Notes under the pieces: generated by a model | The model's database searches: none | The model's input: the letters and a program-made list of their open reading frames with translations, nothing else | Told to the model about the DNA's origin: nothing | Shown here: piece after piece, positions 58,721-64,000 of the stretch | Position numbering within the stretch: the stretch's first letter is position 1 | Layout: each line of letters opens with the position of its first letter | Source: Agarilytica sp045430285 | GTDB lineage: Bacteria; Pseudomonadota; Gammaproteobacteria; Pseudomonadales; Cellvibrionaceae | Assembly (NCBI GenBank): GCA_045430285.1 | Contig: JAILXV010000002.1 | Span: 248,001-312,000 of the forward strand | Reading direction: 5' to 3' | Length of the DNA: 64,000 bases | Program-made: the position numbers and the translations under genes

Positions 58721-59995
58721 TTATTTCGCGTTATATACATCGGCATCTAACATATTTTCGCTTTTTGCGATAATCACTGAAGCGACAGAGTCTCCCGTAA
58801 TATTTACCGCCGTGCGTGCCATATCCAATATTCGATCAACACCAATGATAAGCGCGATCCCCTCGGTAGGTAAGCCCACTTGTGCCAATACCATGGTGAG
58901 CATAACAAGCCCCACACCTGGCACGCCTGCCGTACCAATCGAAGCCAACGTTGCGGTTAAGATCACCATAAGGTAACCACCAATTCCAATATCAATACCG
59001 TAATACTGAGCAATAAACACGGTAGCCACCCCCTGCATTATAGCGGTGCCATCCATATTAATGGTGGCTCCCAAGGGCACAGTAAAGGATGCAATTTCGT
59101 TTTTAACACCGAGCTTCGTTTCCACTGTTTCTAACGTTACCGGTAACGTTGCGTTACTGGATGCGGTACTAAAACCGAACACCCAAAGTCGCTCCATTTT
59201 TTTAAAAAAGACAATGGGGTTTAAACCCGTAAACAACCACAGTAATAAACCGTAACTGAAGAATGCGTGGATAAAGAGCACGAGCAAAACATTAAAGAAA
59301 TATTTCCCTAGCTGGAGGATATTCGCAAAACCACTTTTCGCAAACATCGTCGCGATTAGGCAAAATACACCGATAGGTGCGAGCTTCATTAAGATGAGCA
59401 CCATTTGCATAATGACTTTATCGAGCTGTACAAAAAAGCTAAGCACCTGACTCGCTTCATCTTTCACTTTGGATAACCCAATACCGAAGAGAATCGCAAA
59501 TACGATAATTTGAAGCATCTTATCTCCAGCGGCCATCGCAGAGAACACATTACTGGGCACAAGGTCTTTCAACACCTGCCAAATACCAGGGCTTTCCTTC
59601 GCAGCAAAGCTTGTAGTCGCTTCGATGGAAAAATCCCCTTTCCCAGGATCGATTATCCCCGCGACAAACAAAGCCACTGAAATCGCGATAGCTGTGGTCG
59701 CTAAGTAAAACAATATCGTTTTAAGGGATATTAGACCTATGCGCGCATTACCGCCGATAGAACATACACCACACACCAATGACACAAACACCAAAGGGAT
59801 AACCAGCATTTTTAGGCTGGCGATAAAGACCACACCGCCGAGATCGAATAAGCCATGAAGTAAAAAAGATTCTAGGCTTTTGATAACACCTTCTTTGGGG
59901 AGATAGAAAAAAATCAGACCAACGGCCGCACCTAGTGCCATGGCAATCAATATCTTTTTTGTCAGGCCCTGAGTCATGGATTGATGATCAGTCAT
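58721..59995 (-). CDS. Dicarboxylate/amino-acid:cation symporter (DAACS family)
   Basis: A 424-residue membrane protein of the glutamate/aspartate/C4-dicarboxylate transporter family. It has eight hydrophobic segments, the HP1 serine-rich loop TASSNATLPVTLETVE, the Na+/substrate motif GATINMDGTAIMQGVATVFIAQ, the HP2 loop ASIGTAGVPGVG, and DRILDMARTAVNITGDSVASVII, where the Asp and Arg contact substrate. The motif does not settle whether glutamate, aspartate or dicarboxylates are used. I chose the ATG at 59995, preceded by GGGGA, rather than the in-frame start at 60079, which would add 28 residues. Confidence 0.88.
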   Translation of the reverse strand: MTDHQSMTQGLTKKILIAMALGAAVGLIFFYLPKEGVIKSLESFLLHGLFDLGGVVFIASLKMLVIPLVFVSLVCGVCSIGGNARIGLISLKTILFYLATTAIAISVALFVAGIIDPGKGDFSIEATTSFAAKESPGIWQVLKDLVPSNVFSAMAAGDKMLQIIVFAILFGIGLSKVKDEASQVLSFFVQLDKVIMQMVLILMKLAPIGVFCLIATMFAKSGFANILQLGKYFFNVLLVLFIHAFFSYGLLLWLFTGLNPIVFFKKMERLWVFGFSTASSNATLPVTLETVETKLGVKNEIASFTVPLGATINMDGTAIMQGVATVFIAQYYGIDIGIGGYLMVILTATLASIGTAGVPGVGLVMLTMVLAQVGLPTEGIALIIGVDRILDMARTAVNITGDSVASVIIAKSENMLDADVYNAK

Positions 59996-60118
59996 ACTGT
60001 GTCCCCAGTCTACTATTGTGTGATGCAGTGTATCGCGTAAACAAGGGCAAGCAAACCTTCCCCTCAGCTGGCTCAACAACTACCAGACTATCGCGATAGA
60101 TCCATCTTATCCGTCATT

Positions 60119-60955
60119 TTAGGCGATACCCCACCAAAGGCGCATCATCCATTTATTGAGCTGGGAAATGATATCGGATGATTTACGTGCCCTTGGTCGC
60201 GAATGACGGTGTTGTGCGGCGCGGTCTAACGCATATGTATCTAATGCGCTAAACCCCAATGCGGCATATTCCCAATCGATGATTTTTATGCCTTCCTTGG
60301 TTTCAATAATATTGGCAGGCGTAATATCGTGATGGCTCAGCGCATAACGCTTACAGCGCGCTTGATATGATTGTAGTGCCTGGAGAAACGCCTGCCACTC
60401 GGCCCTGTCTCTTGCTGCTGCAGCTGGACGCACTTTTACATAACGCCGCCAATACGCGCTCACATGTTTAACATAATCGAAACGGGATAAGGTTATATCA
60501 ACCTGCTGGTATTTTTTAATGACATGCGACAACTGTGCACGATTTTTAGGGGAAGTAAATGCAGACTCAGGCCACACCGTACCTTCGATATAGCTCAGTA
60601 CAGAATAACAATGATCCTCCGCGAGGTACTGCAACGTTGGTGCAATATCCAAAGGCGAAAGGTGGGTAAGTATTTTGGCTTCCCGTTCACGATCAATCCC
60701 CAGCTGGTGCGAACTGGCATGATGTAAACGCAAAACAAGCTGATTTTCGTCTGACGCTAGCAGAAACGAGTGGTTAGTATAACCACCTTGCAAACGGCGT
60801 ATCAGCCGAGGTTTTTCTTTTAGTTTACATTGCCACTGCGGCCAATGACTTAGCGCGTGATTCAGCTGAGCATGATATGAGGGAACAGACTCAGTGCGCG
60901 TTATACGCCGAACGGCGAAAGAATTAGAGTGAAAGCGCTGCACATTCGTGCTCAT
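60119..60955 (-). CDS. ThiK-like aminoglycoside/choline-kinase-fold phosphotransferase
   Basis: A 278-residue small-molecule kinase of the choline/thiamine kinase fold. It has LQGGYTNHSFLL (phosphate loop-like), the catalytic loop LSHHDITPANII with D210 and N215 (Brenner H-x-D-x4-N), and IIDWEYA with the metal-binding D227. E. coli ThiK phosphorylates thiamine with this fold. Downstream position in the PnuC-YkoF-TonB receptor operon suggests thiamine or a related vitamin as substrate. The ATG at 60955 is used; it starts 32 bases inside pnuC, and an earlier codon at 61024 would deepen that overlap. Confidence 0.65.
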   Translation of the reverse strand: MSTNVQRFHSNSFAVRRITRTESVPSYHAQLNHALSHWPQWQCKLKEKPRLIRRLQGGYTNHSFLLASDENQLVLRLHHASSHQLGIDREREAKILTHLSPLDIAPTLQYLAEDHCYSVLSYIEGTVWPESAFTSPKNRAQLSHVIKKYQQVDITLSRFDYVKHVSAYWRRYVKVRPAAAARDRAEWQAFLQALQSYQARCKRYALSHHDITPANIIETKEGIKIIDWEYAALGFSALDTYALDRAAQHRHSRPRARKSSDIISQLNKWMMRLWWGIA

Positions 60956-61592
60956 TATTGTCGCGGATTTTTGCGGCGGAAGATCCCAGCCATATCTTAC
61001 GCCAAGAAAAATAACCAAACACACAGATCACAAGGTAGATCACCAACAAAAATGCCGTCGGGTAGAGACCACGCTCGATGTATAATCCCAAAGCAACGCT
61101 ATCGATCACAATCCAATAGCACCAATTTTCCAATACTTTTTTTGCGACCATATAGGTAGTAATAACGCTGGCCCAGGTTGTAAAAGAATCTAAATAAGGC
61201 CAAGCCGCTTCGGTATTTTGGTCAAGTAGATAGCCCGACAATGCGCTCGCGACAACAATGGCCAAAATCACCGTTGCATGCCAACGCCAGGGCCAGGTCG
61301 TAATTGTCGTTACCGCTGTCGACCCACTTTGCGCTCGCCAGACCCAGCCACCATAAACCGCCATGGCCATGTAATATACGTTGAGCGCAGAGTCCATCAA
61401 TAGGGACACGTGCCAGAATAACCCGGTATATATTGCGGTACTGATAAATGCGGCAGGCCAACACCATATACTTTCGCGCAGGGCTAACACCAAATACGCG
61501 AGCGCTAATAGCACGGCAATTAATTCCCATACATCTTTTTCAGAAAACCCTATAGCGATTTCCGTAAAAATGGTGATGAAAGTATCTAACAT
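60924..61592 (-). CDS. PnuC-family vitamin transporter (PnuT-like)
   Basis: A 222-residue integral membrane protein with about seven helices, of the SWEET-like PnuC family. LRESIWCWPAAFISTAIYTGLFW and AWPYLDSFTTWASVITTYMVAKKVLENWCYWIVIDSV are the family signatures (W-x3-T-x-A-SV-x-T and W-C-YW-I). PnuC carries nicotinamide riboside; the PnuT branch carries thiamine and PnuX riboflavin. The neighbours (YkoF-like, ThiK-like) favour thiamine, but no TPP riboswitch is in the window to confirm it. The kinase start overlaps the pnuC end by 32 bases, which suggests translational coupling between import and trapping phosphorylation. Confidence 0.8.
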   Translation of the reverse strand: MLDTFITIFTEIAIGFSEKDVWELIAVLLALAYLVLALRESIWCWPAAFISTAIYTGLFWHVSLLMDSALNVYYMAMAVYGGWVWRAQSGSTAVTTITTWPWRWHATVILAIVVASALSGYLLDQNTEAAWPYLDSFTTWASVITTYMVAKKVLENWCYWIVIDSVALGLYIERGLYPTAFLLVIYLVICVFGYFSWRKIWLGSSAAKIRDNNEHECAALSL

Positions 61593-61614
61593 AAGCTCTG
61601 GCCGCAGTATGACC

Positions 61615-61875
61615 TTACGCTTCGCGCGTTAACACATTACTGCCAGGAATAAATTTGGCCACAAATACACAGCGCCCAAATTCACGATAACTCCATGCGA
61701 CTGTATCGTTCACCGCAGCCATCACACGATCATATTCCCCTGCCAGTATTGTCGCGGTCGGGAATGTCTCGACAGACACGCCGGTAAACGAATTCAGATG
61801 CTCAATGGTCGTTTTAATTGGTGGAATAAACGATTCTTGAAATGGGTAAAACGTTAACTCTACACTTAATTCCAT
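61615..61875 (-). CDS. YkoF-like thiamine/HMP-binding domain protein
   Basis: An 86-residue single-domain protein: MELSVELTFYPFQESFIPPIKTTIEHLNSFTGVSV and ILAGEYDRVMAAVNDTVAW resemble the YkoF/MTH1187-type fold, which binds thiamine or HMP in Bacillus. It has no signal peptide. AGGAG lies just before the ATG at 61875. It lies between the TonB receptor and the PnuC-like gene on one strand, with 23 and 22 bases to each neighbour, so a single operon is almost certain. Ligand binding is inferred from family and context. Confidence 0.65.
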   Translation of the reverse strand: MELSVELTFYPFQESFIPPIKTTIEHLNSFTGVSVETFPTATILAGEYDRVMAAVNDTVAWSYREFGRCVFVAKFIPGSNVLTREA

Positions 61876-61898
61876 GGTGGCTCCTATTAATTAGCGAC

Positions 61899-64000
61899 TT
61901 ATTCAAAGTTTAGACGAGCACTAAGACCTACGACTCGCGGTGTGCCATATTGGTAAAACGGTTGAACTGGGTAGCAATCTCCAGAACCATCAGCCAGACA
62001 GCCTCTCGGATCATTACCAAAACTACCAAACCCACGCACGATGGTGTCTTCATCCGTTAAGTTTTTACCCCATAACGCCACTTCCCAATTATCGCGACTG
62101 TAAGTTAAGCGAGCGTTAAGCAATTCGTAAGATTTTGTTTTTTCCTCATGGCGTGGCGAAAGATAAAATGCATCTTTGAATTCGGTACTCACCGCCAAGC
62201 TGAGGTGCTCCCACATTTCATATTCTATCCCCATTGCCACTTGGTAATTCGGTGCATGCGCTTGTTCACGCCCATCCATATCAATCGGCTCACCGGTATC
62301 TGGATCTACGTCCGCATGACTGCCATTGTCAAACTCACGATATTCCGCTTGTAGTAAACCTGTATTTAGCCATAATTCGAAAGATTCATTCAGGTAAGCA
62401 ACCACCTCAAATTCCACACCATAATTTACCCCTTCCGACGCGTTACCAAAGTAGTCTGTAAATTCGCATCGACATTCACCATTAAGCTCACCCGTTGCTT
62501 CACTCGTCACTAAGGATTGCTTTACTTGCATGTCGTTTCGATCTTGATAGAACAATGCTGTGCTGGTTTCTAATTTACCATCTAACCAAGAACCTTTATG
62601 ACCAAGTTCATAATTTAGCATTGTCTCTGTATCAAAAATAAGGGGAATAAGAGTTGCTGCCGGCCCAAAATTCACACCACGCACATTGGTACCGCCCGCT
62701 TTGTAACCACGCGAAATAAGACCATAAATAAGATCGTCTTCAGTATTACGGTATTCCAGCGCCAGCTTGCCGCCCCAGAAATCTTCTGTTTCACCACGTC
62801 GCTCACCATCGCTATCAACATAATCCCAGTCGCGTTGCTCCAAGCGCATTCCTACATTAATGGAAAGTGCGCTGGTAACTGGTGTATTAAGCTGACCATA
62901 AAACGCAACCGCATCGCTTTCATATTGGCTGGTAAACACATCGGAATAAGTATACGTTCGCAATAAGTCATTGCTTTCGTCTCGCAGATATATCCCCACC
63001 AACCAAGCGGCATCATCCGTTTGTGTTTCAGATACAAGTCGGGAGTCGAGCGACATATTTGTCTTCGTACGCTGGTAATTATCCACACTGGAATATGACC
63101 AACCTTCACACAGATCGCCGGCAGAACAAATATCCGTGTAGGTCCAATCTTCATCGTATCCGTATTCAGTATCGGTATCCGCTGCGCTAAGAACCGTTTC
63201 CCATAAGGTGTTATTAAAACCATCGTATTCTACAATTAATGAACCCGCTCGCGTCTGAAGCGTATCGCGGCCTGGCTCATCGGATAAAGTTTCACGCGTA
63301 TTGTCCAGCGAGAAGGCATCGTAACCGTTGTCGGTATCGGCAAAGAAACCGGTTAATTTTACTAATGTATCTTCATTGGCTTGCCAATGAATTTTAGAAC
63401 GAAAAGTCGTTTCATCAACGTTATTGGTATCGTCACGATTTAAATAAGTATTATTGATATAGCCATCTGACATCGCCTTAGAAAACCCAAGTCGCATCGA
63501 TACAGTATCGCTCACGGGGCCACTGATCACTTGAGAAAACTCTCGGGTATTAAATTCACCCACGGTAAATCGTGTTTCACCACCGGCTTCATCTGGCGAA
63601 TTACTGACAATATTGATAAGCCCCGCCAAAGCATTCGCGCCGTATAGTGTGCCTTGCGGTCCGCGCAGCACTTCAATCTGCTTGACATCGAACGTCGTCG
63701 CAGCGCCACCGCTACCACTGAAATCGATGCCATCAATAATTAAGCCTACAGATGGATTCATCGGATCGACAAATTCACTGCGTTCGCCTATGCCGCGAAT
63801 CTGAAAAAACCGCCCACGCGAAGCGCCGCTCGAAAAATTGACGTTAGGTATAATATTGAGAACATCTTCCAAATGCGCCGCCTGACGTTCGTCAATGATG
63901 TCCTGTCCTAGCACTGTGATGCTACTAGAAATATCGTTTGCCGTTTTTTCAAAAAACGCCGCCTCAACCAACACTTCTTCCATCTTTGGCTCTGTTGCAA
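61899..64000 (-). CDS. TonB-dependent outer-membrane receptor, 5' end outside the window
   Basis: The minus-strand frame is open from the window edge; at least 699 residues are visible and the signal peptide lies beyond 64000. The Met at 63983 is internal, since the frame continues upstream without a stop. EEVLVEA near that point resembles a TonB box. The plug domain follows (ITVLGQDIIDERQAAHLEDVLNIIPN, FFQIRGIGERSEF, VLRGPQGTLYGANALAGLINI), then the barrel, ending in ARLNFE with the terminal aromatic needed for BAM insertion. The genes that follow are YkoF-like, PnuC-like and a kinase, so thiamine or a precursor is the likely substrate. A TPP riboswitch, if present, should lie before the start, outside this window. 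Confidence 0.8.
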   Translation of the reverse strand, partial: ATEPKMEEVLVEAAFFEKTANDISSSITVLGQDIIDERQAAHLEDVLNIIPNVNFSSGASRGRFFQIRGIGERSEFVDPMNPSVGLIIDGIDFSGSGGAATTFDVKQIEVLRGPQGTLYGANALAGLINIVSNSPDEAGGETRFTVGEFNTREFSQVISGPVSDTVSMRLGFSKAMSDGYINNTYLNRDDTNNVDETTFRSKIHWQANEDTLVKLTGFFADTDNGYDAFSLDNTRETLSDEPGRDTLQTRAGSLIVEYDGFNNTLWETVLSAADTDTEYGYDEDWTYTDICSAGDLCEGWSYSSVDNYQRTKTNMSLDSRLVSETQTDDAAWLVGIYLRDESNDLLRTYTYSDVFTSQYESDAVAFYGQLNTPVTSALSINVGMRLEQRDWDYVDSDGERRGETEDFWGGKLALEYRNTEDDLIYGLISRGYKAGGTNVRGVNFGPAATLIPLIFDTETMLNYELGHKGSWLDGKLETSTALFYQDRNDMQVKQSLVTSEATGELNGECRCEFTDYFGNASEGVNYGVEFEVVAYLNESFELWLNTGLLQAEYREFDNGSHADVDPDTGEPIDMDGREQAHAPNYQVAMGIEYEMWEHLSLAVSTEFKDAFYLSPRHEEKTKSYELLNARLTYSRDNWEVALWGKNLTDEDTIVRGFGSFGNDPRGCLADGSGDCYPVQPFYQYGTPRVVGLSARLNFE

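Noticed and set aside
1..64000. tRNA or rRNA genes, CRISPR arrays, insertion sequences, toxin-antitoxin pairs or restriction systems
   Set aside because: Reading both strands by eye gave no CCA-ended cloverleaf candidates, no regularly spaced repeats, no transposase motifs and no typical defence gene pair. A weak or divergent example could be missed without a search.

Overview
The window looks like a chromosomal segment of a Gram-negative gammaproteobacterium, most likely a marine Cellvibrionales-type organism related to Saccharophagus or Teredinibacter. That placement is inferred from gene content and protein resemblance, not from a search. The backbone matches pseudomonad-like synteny: pilI-pilH-pilG beside gshB-tonB-yqgE-ruvX, pilU-pilT beside yggS-proC-yggT-metX-metW-rdgB-hemW, trxA-rho-ubiD, oxyR-recG, and ubiA-phoB-phoR. 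I found no rRNA, tRNA, CRISPR array, transposase or integrase.

Layout. 0-16 kb: the start of the Pil-Chp chemosensory operon, glutathione synthesis, a TonB-like protein, the twitching ATPases, and a long forward run of methionine, proline and haem housekeeping genes that ends in a hybrid histidine kinase. 16-22.5 kb: an accessory block with an alpha/beta hydrolase, a LysR regulator divergent from an exported tandem-thioredoxin protein, and a leftward operon of a VTT membrane protein, a mercuric-reductase-like flavoprotein and an ArsM-like methyltransferase. 22.8-28.6 kb: ppk1, trxA, rho and ubiD, with recognisable promoters; ppk1 has a near-consensus Pho box placed correctly over its -10. 28.6-34.4 kb: eleven mostly small genes, all on the minus strand (haem-thiolate-peroxidase-like protein, YkgJ-type Cys-cluster protein, YjbR, DUF1801, DUF2750, S4 domain, MAPEG, YeeZ-like and unknowns). 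34.4-47.2 kb: oxyR-recG, a signalling trio (YbaK-HDOD, degenerate HD-GYP, PAS histidine kinase), HU, ubiA, phoB-phoR and a FemAB/GNAT-like protein. 47.2-57.7 kb: a LysR/azoreductase/pirin set, a RoxA-like dihaem cytochrome, YigZ, YtoQ, a Trm112-methyltransferase fusion, a cysteine-rich c-type cytochrome, a small membrane protein and a LysE exporter. 57.7-64 kb: an esterase, a dicarboxylate/amino-acid symporter, and a leftward transport operon (TonB receptor, YkoF-like, PnuC-like, ThiK-like kinase) that reads as thiamine salvage.

How the parts connect. PhoB-PhoR (43.8-45.9 kb) and the Pho boxes before phoB and ppk1 suggest one phosphate-starvation circuit inside the window. PilG/PilH/PilI with PilT/PilU and the TonB-like protein belong to twitching motility. 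OxyR, trxA, gshB, the tandem thioredoxin protein, azoreductase/pirin and the peroxidase-like gene form a redox theme, but only by content. The least described pieces are the haem-thiolate-peroxidase-like protein, the ArsM/MerA-like/VTT operon, the two c-type cytochromes at 50-56.7 kb and the Trm112-methyltransferase fusion. I did not find one unmistakable new multi-gene system; these loci are the best candidates.
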